From assembly GCF_004331035.1 (NCBI RefSeq), contig NZ_SJNT01000004.1, positions 1 to 64,000 on the forward strand: a stretch of DNA of 64,000 nt, in the 5' to 3' direction. This document shows positions 8,485 to 17,033 of the stretch, one piece after another (within the stretch, counting starts at the first letter, position 1; each line of letters opens with the position of its first letter). Made by a program: the position numbers and the translations under genes. This stretch comes from Acinetobacter sp. ANC 4910. GTDB lineage: Bacteria > Pseudomonadota > Gammaproteobacteria > Pseudomonadales > Moraxellaceae. The notes beneath the pieces are model-generated. The model was not told the DNA's origin. It searched no databases and saw only the letters and a list, made by a program, of their open reading frames with translations.

Positions 8485-9507
8485 TTATTTCAATCCTTCG
8501 ATCAATGCGGGATAAATTAAACCATCGACATCCATTTGAGTTTTGTAGATGCCATTGCTGACATTAAATTTATTCACATGATACGTCGAACCATAAATGG
8601 AATCGAAGCCTGAACCTTTGGTAAACACTTTCTTGTTTGCAGCTAAATCCAGTAAATGTGTCCCACCAATAAATTGTTCATATTGCTGAGGATCTACCCC
8701 AACACGATTCGACATAATCTTGACCGCATCTGCATGGGTTGCAGGGTCATTAATATATTTCACGGTTTTATCCCAAACCTGAATTAATTTCGACCACTGT
8801 TCTTTGTTGGCAGCTAAATGGCTCATATTCACGGTCAGCGTGTCATAAATCAGACCCGGTTTATCTTTTGAGGTATAAATAATTTTAGACCCAGCAACCG
8901 ATTTTAATGCCTGATTGGCGACGGGTTGCCATACTGCAATGGCATCTACACTATTACTTGCAAAGACTTGCGGCAATTCATTGGTCATTGAATTGACCAG
9001 TTTCACATCAGATAATGAAATTTTGGCATCATCTAAAGCTGTAGATAATAATAGATGATCCACCAAACCTTTTTCAGTCGCAATCGATTTCCCTTTTAAA
9101 TCTGCAATGCTGTTTATGCCCTCTTTGGCAATAATCACGTCATTCCCTGCGGAATAATCGGTTGCCATAATCATGATGCCTTTGGTTCCCCCCGATGCTG
9201 TGACCAGATTATCGCCATTGGTCACCAAAACTGCATCTAACTGGTTCGCCGCAAATGCCGAAAGCGATGCTGAATAATCAAACCATTTAAATTCGACATT
9301 TAAGCCCGCTTCTTTTAACCAGCCTTTTTCAATCGCAACTTGCCAAGCTACAAATCCCGGCCAGTCACTATAACCAATGGTCATCGGTTGACTCGTTGCC
9401 GTAGTCTCTGATTTTTTTTCCGCTTCAGGCACTTTGGCGGTATTGTCACAGCCCGAAAGTAAAATACCCGCAACCACGGACATTGATAACACTGCTTTTT
9501 TCATCAT
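8485..9507 (-). CDS. ABC transporter substrate-binding lipoprotein, nitrate/taurine type
   Basis: 340 aa. A lipoprotein signal peptide ends in LLSGC (lipidated Cys20). The mature part resembles the NMT1/SsuA/TauA family: MTIGYSDWPGFVAWQVAIEKGWLKEAGLNVEF near the N-terminus, then FAANQLDAVLVTNGD and FASNSVDAIAVWQP. It is presumed to deliver substrate to the permease and ATPase encoded convergently at 4236-6064. It lies 18 bp downstream of the NikR-like regulator gene in the second unit of the regulon. Guanidine or a guanidino compound as ligand is inferred from the locus. Confidence 0.88.
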   Translation of the reverse strand: MMKKAVLSMSVVAGILLSGCDNTAKVPEAEKKSETTATSQPMTIGYSDWPGFVAWQVAIEKGWLKEAGLNVEFKWFDYSASLSAFAANQLDAVLVTNGDNLVTASGGTKGIMIMATDYSAGNDVIIAKEGINSIADLKGKSIATEKGLVDHLLLSTALDDAKISLSDVKLVNSMTNELPQVFASNSVDAIAVWQPVANQALKSVAGSKIIYTSKDKPGLIYDTLTVNMSHLAANKEQWSKLIQVWDKTVKYINDPATHADAVKIMSNRVGVDPQQYEQFIGGTHLLDLAANKKVFTKGSGFDSIYGSTYHVNKFNVSNGIYKTQMDVDGLIYPALIEGLK

Positions 9508-9525
9508 TTTCAGGTTCCCCTTAGA

Positions 9526-9963
9526 TTATTCAACATTTTGTGGAATCGGTGGCATTACCGCATCCATCAATTCAAGGTGTCCGTTAATGACCCCTTTTAG
9601 AGTAATAAATTGTTGGCTCATTAACTTTAATTCGGTGCTTTTGCCTTGCATCAGCATGACTTCCATAATTTTTTGCTCATCCAGTTGAATATGCAGCGAG
9701 CTAATTACTTGTTCCAAATATTGCTGTTGCAAATCCATTAACTGAACTCGCAATGGCATAGAACTGGCGTCATACAGCAAGGTCAATGTGCCGACCATGA
9801 CCGAATTTTGCCGCTCTTCTTCTGCAATTAGGTGCTTGTGAATCATGTCTACAATGGCTTGCGAACGACTTTCATAGCATTGATCAACAATTTTCTGATC
9901 CAGTGCGCTTAAGGTACTTTCTGGAACCGTGACACTGATTCGGGCAAGTTTAGGTTTAGCCAC
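9526..9963 (-). CDS. NikR-like ribbon-helix-helix regulator lacking nickel ligands
   Basis: 145 aa from a GTG start with GGAAG upstream. Residues 1-48 form a ribbon-helix-helix domain (ARISVTVPESTLSALDQKI...SRSQAIVDMIH); residues 55-135 match the NikR ACT-like domain (GTLTLLYD, SLHIQL, VINGHLELM). Against E. coli NikR, His87 is kept (His91) but His89, Cys95 and His76 correspond to Gln93, Ile99 and Gln80, so the nickel site is gone. It probably senses something else, most simply guanidine or a nitrogen signal, and binds the paired GTAWTAC operators of this locus. Function is inferred; family assignment is firm. Confidence 0.85.
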   Translation of the reverse strand: MAKPKLARISVTVPESTLSALDQKIVDQCYESRSQAIVDMIHKHLIAEEERQNSVMVGTLTLLYDASSMPLRVQLMDLQQQYLEQVISSLHIQLDEQKIMEVMLMQGKSTELKLMSQQFITLKGVINGHLELMDAVMPPIPQNVE

Positions 9964-9966
9964 AAT

Positions 9967-10098
9967 TTACTTCCGCAATGTTTCAGGATGATGAGGGTCT
10001 TGCTTGACATAAAAGCCCGCGCGAACGCTAATTAACTCCAGTAGAAACTGTTTAAAAAGCTGTGATGTCTTCTTGGCTTGGGTTTGCGACTTTTGCAT
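9967..10098 (-). CDS. 43-aa small protein at head of regulator/binding-protein operon
   Basis: A 43-codon ORF starting ATG with AGAGGAG 7-8 nt upstream and ending 3 bp before the GTG of the NikR-like gene. The product is basic at the N-terminus (MQKSQTQAKKTSQLFKQF) and ends VKQDPHHPETLRK; the middle, LLELISVRAGFYV, could be an amphipathic helix. No known family. The strong ribosome binding site and tight coupling argue it is translated, either as a real small protein or to couple translation of the regulator. Confidence 0.6.
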   Translation of the reverse strand: MQKSQTQAKKTSQLFKQFLLELISVRAGFYVKQDPHHPETLRK

Positions 10099-10114
10099 CT
10101 GCGGCTCCTCTTTG

Positions 10115-10142
10115 GTATTACCAAATTCGAATTTTGTATTAC
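10115..10142 (-). promoter_or_regulatory. Paired GTAWTAC operator, site 2
   Basis: GTATTAC begins at 10115 and 10136 on the plus strand (GTAATAC on the transcribed minus strand), again 21 bp apart, with a central AAATTCGAATTT palindrome. It overlaps and follows the predicted sigma-54 start point of the small-ORF/regulator/binding-protein operon, the same geometry as site 1. Confidence 0.7.
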
Positions 10143-10151
10143 TCGAATAAA

Positions 10152-10167
10152 TGCAGAAAGCGTGCCA
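10152..10167 (-). promoter_or_regulatory. Sigma-54 promoter of the regulator/binding-protein operon
   Basis: On the minus strand TGGCAC-N5-CTGCA, with GG and GC 12 bp apart. The -24 element is perfect; the -12 element has C for T. Predicted transcription start is near 10142-10144, about 45 nt before the small ORF. Confidence 0.7.
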
Positions 10168-10251
10168 GTTTGATGGAGGATATTTACGGTTTTAAGGGCT
10201 GAAAAAGCTTATTATTTGTGCAGAAAATTTAGTCTTGTTCTAATTCAGGGC

Positions 10252-11290
10252 GGCTTGGTTGCACAAAGGTTTGAAAGATAGAGCTACCCTAGAAGATCCA
10301 AATTTAAGATACAACTTGGGTATGAGGGCGACCTAATTCCGTAAATCTGTTGAGGACTGCTACACGTGCATGAATTTCATTGACTTGGCTTTGAAAGTTT
10401 CTTGCACTGAGTTTATCGCCTAATAACTTTATGCAATGCATCTTGGTTTCGACCAAACTTCGGCGATGATAGCCTGACCATTTTTTCCATAATGTCCTGC
10501 CTAAACATTTAACTGTTCGAAGCAATTCATTTCGCTCTAGCGAGCTGATCTTTATATTTTTCCAAGGTTTCGCATTTTTCCTGGGTGGAATCACTGCATG
10601 CGCTTGCCGATCTGCAATGACCTGACGGCATTTCTTGGTGTCATAAGCACCATCGGTATAAACGGAGTCAATCTTCTCATCTTGTGGAATCTGATCCAGT
10701 AAATCACCAAGTACTTGTGAATCACTCACATTATTGGTTGTGAGCTGAATAGCGCGTATTTGCAAGGTTTTAGCATCTATACCAATATGTAATTTACGCC
10801 ATTGGCGACGATATTCAGGCTGATGTTTCTTTCGTTTCCATTCACCTTCACCCAAAAACTTTAAGCCAGTAGAGTCTACGAGTAGATGAAGCCCATCACT
10901 GTTTTTCTGATAACTAATTGCAATATCAATATGCTTCTGTCTTCTACAAAGCGTCGTGAAGTCTGGTGCTGTCCAATCTAATCCGCAAAGTTTAATTAAG
11001 CTTTGAACAAAGCCAGTAACCATGCGTAGAGTGAGTCTAAATAGAGATTTGATCATCAAACAGCATTGAATTGCTATGTCGGAATAGGTTTGACTTCGAC
11101 CTTGTTTACTACTTGTTAGTGCATACCATTGTGTTTTTGGATCGAACCAAATGGCAATATTTCCACGATTAATGAGAGCTCGGTTATATGCGGGCCAATT
11201 GGTTGTGCGGTAGATTTTGTGTGTAGGCTTCTTCATTTGAAAATTATATTGCTGAAGAAGCCCTTAAGAACAGCTTTGTGCAACAAAGCC
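10252..11290 (-). mobile_element. IS5-family insertion sequence, complete
   Basis: 1039 bp bounded by imperfect terminal inverted repeats: GGCTTGGTTGCACAAAG at 10252 and, on the opposite strand, GGCTTTGTTGCACAAAG ending at 11290. It encodes one transposase. The 9 bp outside each end (ATTCAGGGC and AGTGCAAAT) do not match, so there is no target duplication, which suggests recombination or an adjacent deletion after insertion. A relic of the same kind lies at 61407. Confidence 0.85.
10304..11236 (-). CDS. IS5-family transposase (IS903-like group)
   Basis: 310 aa DDE transposase. It has a DUF4372/IS5-type N-terminal region (KIYRTTNWPAYNRALINRGNIAIW), catalytic Asp in LVDSTGLKF, second Asp in YTDGAYDTKKCR, and Glu in RSLVETKMH. 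Full length with no frameshift, so probably functional. Contained within the terminal repeats at 10252-11290. Confidence 0.9.
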   Translation of the reverse strand: MKKPTHKIYRTTNWPAYNRALINRGNIAIWFDPKTQWYALTSSKQGRSQTYSDIAIQCCLMIKSLFRLTLRMVTGFVQSLIKLCGLDWTAPDFTTLCRRQKHIDIAISYQKNSDGLHLLVDSTGLKFLGEGEWKRKKHQPEYRRQWRKLHIGIDAKTLQIRAIQLTTNNVSDSQVLGDLLDQIPQDEKIDSVYTDGAYDTKKCRQVIADRQAHAVIPPRKNAKPWKNIKISSLERNELLRTVKCLGRTLWKKWSGYHRRSLVETKMHCIKLLGDKLSARNFQSQVNEIHARVAVLNRFTELGRPHTQVVS

Positions 11291-11322
11291 AGTGCAAATA
11301 CAATTTTAAGTAAAATGCTTTA

Positions 11323-11793
11323 ATGCTTTTGATCGCAGATGGAGATATTAACGGCAAGGCTGATCGTGTAGCCATTTTAAAAAAGGAATTGAAATCTGAA
11401 AATTATTTCATTCTAAAATGTAAAGAAACCGAAAATACATTACCTAAAAACTCCATTATTCGTGTAGCAAAATCTAGATTTTTTCGCATGAAAGAATCAA
11501 CAACTAAAAGTTATGATATTGCGCTCATTGATCAGATTTCAGATGAAAATTATTTTGATCATACAGATGATGGAATTGGTAAGCTGTTAGATACTCAAAT
11601 TAAAAAACCAAAATCTACATCCTCCAAAACTGCATTTGCTGATGGTACAGGAGTTGGGACTATTAAATACAAATTAGATTTTTGCCGAGAAATTATTAAA
11701 GATTTTGATGAAAACCCTGATTGGCAACTCACTTCAAAAGCAACTGAGCTTTGCGAACGAATTTTTAAGCATATTGAAAAGTGTAATTACTAA
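11323..11793 (+). pseudogene. C-terminal remnant of a TOPRIM/ATPase-like gene cut by the IS element
   Basis: 156 codons from an ATG with no ribosome binding site, 32 bp from the IS end; an in-frame stop lies at 11311. The start ALMLLIADGDINGKADRVAILKKEL looks like a TOPRIM DxD strand, and ETENTLP resembles the glutamate motif that follows in OLD-like nuclease/ATPase proteins. The expected N-terminal ATPase is absent. I read it as the tail of a foreign gene, possibly a defence gene, left after IS-mediated rearrangement. Family is tentative. Confidence 0.45.
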
Positions 11794-11805
11794 AGCTATT
11801 TAAAT

Positions 11806-11837
11806 CCCCTAACCGCTCCTAAAAGAAAGGTTAGGGG
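11806..11837. terminator. Hairpin terminator between remnant and guanidine carboxylase
   Basis: CCCCTAACC...GGTTAGGGG, a 9-bp perfect stem, lies just past the stops of two convergent genes. T-tracts are weak on both sides (ATTTAAAT on the minus strand), so efficiency is uncertain. Confidence 0.6.
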
Positions 11838-11845
11838 AAAACTAT

Positions 11846-14800
11846 CTAAGCCACAGGTGCCAATGTAAACAGCACTTGCCCCGTTTTCACGGTTTGCCCT
11901 TTTTCAATGGTAATGGCTTCAACTTTCATACGATCAGGTGCCAAAATTGGAATCTCAATTTTCATGGCTTCTATCACCGCCAAAGTCGCCCCTTCTTCCA
12001 CCACATCACCCATCTGACATTCAATTTTCCAAATTGAACCGGGCATGTGCGATTCCACGGCACAACCACCATCTGGAATTAACACGGCTTCACCATCATC
12101 CACCGTATCTAAGCTTTCAGATACATATTCCGCCAATCCTGCTTCGTGCCAACGACGACGCTCGACTTCAAAGTTACTTTGCTGGATATGCTTGAATGCC
12201 TGAATAGTTTCAGCATTCTCCTGCAAGAATTGGTTATATTCTTTTAGGTTCAATACACCCTCTTCAACGCGTAGATTTAAACGTCCTGCTTTAAAATCTT
12301 CACGCATCTGCATCAATTCAGCTTCAGACACTTCATAGAATTTAATCTGGTCAAAGAAGCGCAGTAACCACGGCTTACCCTCTTCAAAATTGGCATTCTT
12401 ACGGTAACGACTCCACATTTGCGTGGTTCGTCCCACAAACTGATAACCGCCCGGCCCTTCCATGCCGTACACGCACATATAAGCACCGCCAATGCCCACC
12501 GCATTTTCAGGTGTCCATGTCCGCGCTGGGTTATATTTGGTGGTGACTAAACGTTGCCGCGGGTCTAAAGGTGTTGCCACTGGTGCACCCAAATACACAT
12601 CTCCCAGTCCCATCACCAAATAACTGGCGTTATAGACCACATCTTTCACCGCTTGTTTAGAATCTAAACCATTAATACGGCGAATAAACTCAATATTATC
12701 TGGACACCACGGCGCATCGGCACGCACGATTTGGCTATAACGTTCCGTTGCCAATTGGGTTTGCGAATCTTCCCAAGCCAAAGGCAAATATACAGTTCGT
12801 GACGGAACCTGCATTTCGGCAATATTGGGCAGTTGTTCTTCAGCCACTTCTAGCAAACGCAGTAAATCGGTTTGATCCAGTACCAAACAATCATAATGAA
12901 TTTGTAGCGAGCGAATGCCCGGAGTTAAATCAATAATGCCCTTGATGTTTTGCTCTTTCATCCATTGCATTAAGGCATGAATACGGAAACGTAGATTCAA
13001 ATCCAGCACCAACTCACCATATTCCACCAACAGGTAATGATTCCCCGCAGGACGATAGACTACATCAGGGCGAATACTATCCCCCTTGACCATATCCAAA
13101 ACTACATGATTTAAAGTGATCGGCTCGGGTTGTACCACTTGCTCATAGTGAATACTTTCAGATGATGGTGCATCCAGCATGGCTTGATAGTCTTGATTGA
13201 GCTGCTTGGCTTGATGGTAACTCACAGGAATAAATTTCACTTTATCTCCTGCTTTTAGTTGTCCCAACTTCCACAATTCAGAATGAATCACCACTGCTGG
13301 ACAGACAAAACCGCCCAGACTCGGACCATCTGGTCCTAAAATAATTGGCATATCGCCCGTGAAATCAATCGCCCCAATCGCATAAGCATTATCGTGAATA
13401 TTGGATGGGTGTAAGCCTGCCTCACCACCATCTTCCCGTGCCCATTCAGGTTTTGGTCCAATCAGACGAATGCCTGTTCGGCTTGAGTTAAAATGAATTT
13501 CAAACTCATGTTCAAAGAAAGTTTCAATATCCTGCTTGGTGAAAAAGTCAGGTGCACCATGTGGGCCATACATCACCGCAATTTCCCAATTCGAATTAAA
13601 TGCAGGAATTTGCTCCTGATTTAAAGCGTTCGCAGGCTGATCGCTAAAAGATGTGATTGGCAACATATCACCGACCAATAAGTTACGCCCTGCATGACCA
13701 CCAAATTGCCCTAAGGTAAATGTGGCTTGCGAGCCTAAATATTCAGGGACTTTAAAGCCCCCTTTAACCCCAATATAACTACGGCAGCCTGTGCTAATTT
13801 TGCCACATTTTAATATTTGTCCTTTCTTCACATTTACAGTTTGCCACATTGGAATGCTTACGCCATCCAGTGTTGTTGGCATCTCGCCACCTGTAAGCAC
13901 AATTTGACTATCGCAGTGAAATTTTAAACTCGGACCTTGCAGGGTACATTCCAGACCCGCAGCATTTTTCTCATTACCCAACAGTTGATTGGCAACATTC
14001 AAAGAAAATGGATCAATCGCTCCTGATGGCGGGACTCCCACATCCCAATATCCCAAGCGTCCTGTAACGTCCTGAATCGAAGTTTGAATCCCTGCTTGTA
14101 ACACTTCAATCTTTTGAGTTTTCCAAGTAAAGCTATTTAGAAAACGCGTCGTTTGTGTACCTGCTTGAAATACCTCTCCCGCCACAATATTCTGTAAATA
14201 CTCAAGATTAGTTTCAATCCCTGCCACTTGGGTATTGGCTAAACTGGCTGTCATGGCTTGAATCGCGGCATCACGATCTGTAGCAGTCACAATAATTTTG
14301 GCAATCATCGGGTCATAATAGGAAGACACATTTGAGCCTGTTTCCACCCAAGTTTCGACACGACAATGTGGATCAAATTCAACTTCAGTTAAAAGTCCTG
14401 CACTCGGCTGGAAGTTTTTAATTGGGTCTTCGGCATATAAGCGCACTTGAATGGAATGCCCTCTAGACTGTAAAGCCGAAGTCGGTGCAATCCAGTCACC
14501 ACTGGCTAAAGTCACCATCCATTCCACCAAGTCCACAGCATAAACCTGTTCAGTCACACCATGTTCTACTTGCAAACGGGTATTCACTTCCAAGAAATAA
14601 AATTCTTGAGTATCGGTATCCATCACAAATTCTACAGTACCCGCAGAACGGTATTGCACCGATTGCATCAGTTGTATAGCGACTTGTTGCAGATAATCAC
14701 GTTGTTCATCCGAAAAATGCGGTGCAGGTGTTTCCTCTATCACCTTTTGGTTACGCCGTTGTACCGAACAATCGCGTTCGCCCAATGCCAGAACTTGACC

Positions 14801-15451
14801 TTTGCCATCACCAAAGATTTGCACTTCAATATGACGGGCATTTTGCACAAATTTTTCTAAATATAAGCCTGCATCTTTAAAGTTCGCTTGTGCCAAATAA
14901 GATACCGTTTGATAAGCATCTTTCAGCTCTTCGGCATTCCAAACCAACCGCATGCCAATACCACCACCTCCTGCGGTGCTTTTAAGCATCACGGGATAAC
15001 CAATCTTTTCTGCTTCTACCAAAGCTTCGGCTTCATCTGCCAACAGACCACTACCCGGCAAAAGTGGTACTTGGCTCTGAATTGCCAATTCACGTGCAGT
15101 ATGCTTTAAACCAAAATTACGCATTTGTGCAGAAGTCGGACCAATAAAAGCAATCCCCGCGGCTTCACATAGGTCACAGAACTCTGCATTTTCAGATAAA
15201 AAACCATAACCTGGGTGAATCGCTTCGGCCCCTGTTTGCTGTGCAACTTGCAGGATTTTTTCAATATTTAAATAACTTTGACTGGCGGGTGCAGCGCCAA
15301 TACATATGGCTTCATCCGCCATGGTCACATGTAAAGAATCACGGTCTGCTTCGGAATAAACAGCAACAGATTGAATACCCAATTTTTTAAGGGTGCGGAT
15401 CACTCGGCAAGCAATCGCACCACGATTCGCAATTAATACTTTATTAAACAT
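11846..15451 (-). CDS. Biotin-dependent guanidine carboxylase (urea-carboxylase family)
   Basis: 1201 aa. Residues 1-450 form a biotin carboxylase (MFNKVLIANRGAIACRVIRT; ATP-grasp glycine loop STAGGGGIGM). Residues about 455-1010 hold two carboxyltransferase modules of the allophanate-hydrolase-subunit (KipA/KipI) type (YIGVKGGF, LGPDGPSLGGFVCPAV, RPAGNHYLLVEYGE). A biotin carrier domain ends the protein, with Lys1164 in EAMKIEI. It would carboxylate guanidine (or urea) with ATP and bicarbonate. The guanidine-I riboswitch and the two DUF1989 partners upstream mark it as a guanidine carboxylase. No fused or adjacent allophanate hydrolase exists here. Five bp separate it from the upstream gene. 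Confidence 0.9.
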   Translation of the reverse strand: MFNKVLIANRGAIACRVIRTLKKLGIQSVAVYSEADRDSLHVTMADEAICIGAAPASQSYLNIEKILQVAQQTGAEAIHPGYGFLSENAEFCDLCEAAGIAFIGPTSAQMRNFGLKHTARELAIQSQVPLLPGSGLLADEAEALVEAEKIGYPVMLKSTAGGGGIGMRLVWNAEELKDAYQTVSYLAQANFKDAGLYLEKFVQNARHIEVQIFGDGKGQVLALGERDCSVQRRNQKVIEETPAPHFSDEQRDYLQQVAIQLMQSVQYRSAGTVEFVMDTDTQEFYFLEVNTRLQVEHGVTEQVYAVDLVEWMVTLASGDWIAPTSALQSRGHSIQVRLYAEDPIKNFQPSAGLLTEVEFDPHCRVETWVETGSNVSSYYDPMIAKIIVTATDRDAAIQAMTASLANTQVAGIETNLEYLQNIVAGEVFQAGTQTTRFLNSFTWKTQKIEVLQAGIQTSIQDVTGRLGYWDVGVPPSGAIDPFSLNVANQLLGNEKNAAGLECTLQGPSLKFHCDSQIVLTGGEMPTTLDGVSIPMWQTVNVKKGQILKCGKISTGCRSYIGVKGGFKVPEYLGSQATFTLGQFGGHAGRNLLVGDMLPITSFSDQPANALNQEQIPAFNSNWEIAVMYGPHGAPDFFTKQDIETFFEHEFEIHFNSSRTGIRLIGPKPEWAREDGGEAGLHPSNIHDNAYAIGAIDFTGDMPIILGPDGPSLGGFVCPAVVIHSELWKLGQLKAGDKVKFIPVSYHQAKQLNQDYQAMLDAPSSESIHYEQVVQPEPITLNHVVLDMVKGDSIRPDVVYRPAGNHYLLVEYGELVLDLNLRFRIHALMQWMKEQNIKGIIDLTPGIRSLQIHYDCLVLDQTDLLRLLEVAEEQLPNIAEMQVPSRTVYLPLAWEDSQTQLATERYSQIVRADAPWCPDNIEFIRRINGLDSKQAVKDVVYNASYLVMGLGDVYLGAPVATPLDPRQRLVTTKYNPARTWTPENAVGIGGAYMCVYGMEGPGGYQFVGRTTQMWSRYRKNANFEEGKPWLLRFFDQIKFYEVSEAELMQMREDFKAGRLNLRVEEGVLNLKEYNQFLQENAETIQAFKHIQQSNFEVERRRWHEAGLAEYVSESLDTVDDGEAVLIPDGGCAVESHMPGSIWKIECQMGDVVEEGATLAVIEAMKIEIPILAPDRMKVEAITIEKGQTVKTGQVLFTLAPVA

Positions 15452-15456
15452 GCCGC

Positions 15457-16116
15457 TTACTCCACCACTGCTTCACGAACAATCAGTTGGATTGGCGTTG
15501 GGTTATAGGCATTACAGGGATTATTTAGCTGTGGGCAATTCGAAATCAGTACAATCAAATCCATCTGCGCTTGAACTTCCACGTACTTTCCTGCGGCAGA
15601 AATACCATCTTCAAATTTCAAATGTCCTTCTGGGGTAACAGGCACATTCATAAAGAAGTTAATGTTTGGACCAATATGACGCACATTTAGACCATGTTTT
15701 AACGCGACAGGATGCTTGGCCAAGGCATACATAAAATTATTGCGGCAACTATGCATTGGGTAAGTGTCGTGGGCATAACGCACTGTATTACTTTCACACG
15801 AACATGCACCGCCCAAAGTGTCATGTCGACCACAGTTATCATCGTGGATAATTGCCATCGGGCGCGCCAAATTACTGTATAACGTGGTGCCTTTTTCAAG
15901 ATAAATCTGGCGATTCATGGCCAAGGTATCGGTTGCGCTATAACGTTCTTCTGGATTTTCAGCACTGATAAACAGTGTATCCACCGCCTGATTGCCTTCT
16001 AAATCGATAATGCGGAAGTACTGTCCTTTTTTCACTTCGCACATCCATGCTTCACCCGCAGGACACACTTCACTTAACACTGTTTTTTCAAAGTTTTGTA
16101 ATACTGTCATGACCAT
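15457..16116 (-). CDS. cgdB: Carboxyguanidine deiminase subunit (DUF1989, urea-carboxylase-associated protein 2)
   Basis: 219 aa DUF1989 protein. Cysteine/histidine clusters GGACSCES and HDTYPMHSCRNNF, probable metal-binding residues, are intact here. In the described pathway a pair of DUF1989 proteins hydrolyses N-carboxyguanidine to allophanate and ammonia. Between its partner (12 bp upstream) and the carboxylase (5 bp downstream) in a riboswitch-controlled operon. The A/B letter is assigned by gene order and is less certain than the function. Confidence 0.85.
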   Translation of the reverse strand: MVMTVLQNFEKTVLSEVCPAGEAWMCEVKKGQYFRIIDLEGNQAVDTLFISAENPEERYSATDTLAMNRQIYLEKGTTLYSNLARPMAIIHDDNCGRHDTLGGACSCESNTVRYAHDTYPMHSCRNNFMYALAKHPVALKHGLNVRHIGPNINFFMNVPVTPEGHLKFEDGISAAGKYVEVQAQMDLIVLISNCPQLNNPCNAYNPTPIQLIVREAVVE

Positions 16117-16128
16117 TCTCCAGAGTTC

Positions 16129-16872
16129 TTAGCAAGCATCAGATAATGCGAAATAACGTGCATTATTTTGGAACGCACGCTGGTTTTGGGCACATGAATC
16201 ACGACAGAGATCATGTTCATTCAAAGGATTGGCTTTAAACAGAGAAAGCTGAATGTCCGCAGGTTGGTAAATAGGATTTTGATCTAAAGCATGCGGTGCA
16301 GCAGACAAAAATACCAAACAGTCCATTTCAAAGCGTAACTCAATCACCTGATCGGTATTGTCAGCGGCTACATAAGAGAGTTCGCCTGCATCATTGGGCG
16401 CCACTTTGGAAAATAAATTCAGAGTGGCACTTAAGTCAGTTTGTCCTAAACAGCACTTCGCCATTTCCACCAATAAACCATCTACACCACTTTGATACAT
16501 GGCATTGCGTGCAGCTTGAAAGTTTTGGTGGCCATATTGCGCTGTGATCTGTTCCGCACGGCTTGCACCACATAGCACATCATTCCAACCGTGTTCATCA
16601 TTAACAATGGAAGCCATGACACGCCCAAGATCTGAATACAGCACATGACCCGAGCTTAAATAGGCGGTATGTTGCCCTTTCAAACTGTCTGGCATGTTAA
16701 AACGCTCTAGTTTATCGGCAGCATTAACACAGAACAGTGAAACATTGGCATATTTAGAGAGTGCTTTAAAACGAAGAATTGCACCTTTTTGAATACGCCC
16801 CGACCAGTGATGTCCGCCTGGCAACACTTCAGTCCATAGTGTTTGGTCATTGTGATATTGATGTAAGCCCAT
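16129..16872 (-). CDS. cgdA: Carboxyguanidine deiminase subunit (DUF1989, urea-carboxylase-associated protein 1)
   Basis: 247 aa DUF1989 protein, first gene of the guanidine catabolic operon, with AGAGG upstream of ATG 16872. It aligns with its neighbour at 15457 in overall pattern (GGHHWSGRIQKGAILRFKAL; HNDVLCGAS-like stretch WNDVLCGASRAEQI) but lacks the cysteine cluster, so the metal site belongs to the partner subunit. The two presumably form a heteromeric deiminase. It starts 30 nt after the guanidine-I aptamer. Confidence 0.85.
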   Translation of the reverse strand: MGLHQYHNDQTLWTEVLPGGHHWSGRIQKGAILRFKALSKYANVSLFCVNAADKLERFNMPDSLKGQHTAYLSSGHVLYSDLGRVMASIVNDEHGWNDVLCGASRAEQITAQYGHQNFQAARNAMYQSGVDGLLVEMAKCCLGQTDLSATLNLFSKVAPNDAGELSYVAADNTDQVIELRFEMDCLVFLSAAPHALDQNPIYQPADIQLSLFKANPLNEHDLCRDSCAQNQRAFQNNARYFALSDAC

Positions 16873-16901
16873 TGCTGTTACCTCTTCGGTGGATTCGCAT
16901 G

Positions 16902-16992
16902 ACCTCCCGGGCTTTTATCCCTCCGTGTAGTTCTTTCGAACCGTGAACTCTCGGTCTCAGGCATACGCGTACGTATCGGAACCCTAGTTCAC
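16902..16992 (-). promoter_or_regulatory. Guanidine-I (ykkC) riboswitch
   Basis: On the minus strand the leader contains the conserved ykkC elements in order: CTAGGGTTCCG, CTGAGACCGAGAG, ACACGGAGGGATAAAAG and CCCGGGAGG. This is the guanidine-sensing class. No terminator hairpin with a U-tract follows before the cgdA ATG 30 nt downstream, so control may act at translation initiation or through a short alternative fold. Predicted transcription start from the sigma-54 promoter is a few nucleotides upstream of the aptamer. Confidence 0.93.
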
Positions 16993-17012
16993 TTTTTTCA
17001 TAGCAATGATTA

Positions 17013-17028
17013 AGCAAAGGCTGTGCCA
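17013..17028 (-). promoter_or_regulatory. Sigma-54 promoter of the guanidine catabolic operon
   Basis: On the minus strand TGGCAC-N5-TTGCT, a perfect RpoN consensus. The start point falls near 17002-17003, directly before the riboswitch aptamer. Confidence 0.85.
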
Positions 17029-17033
17029 ATTAA

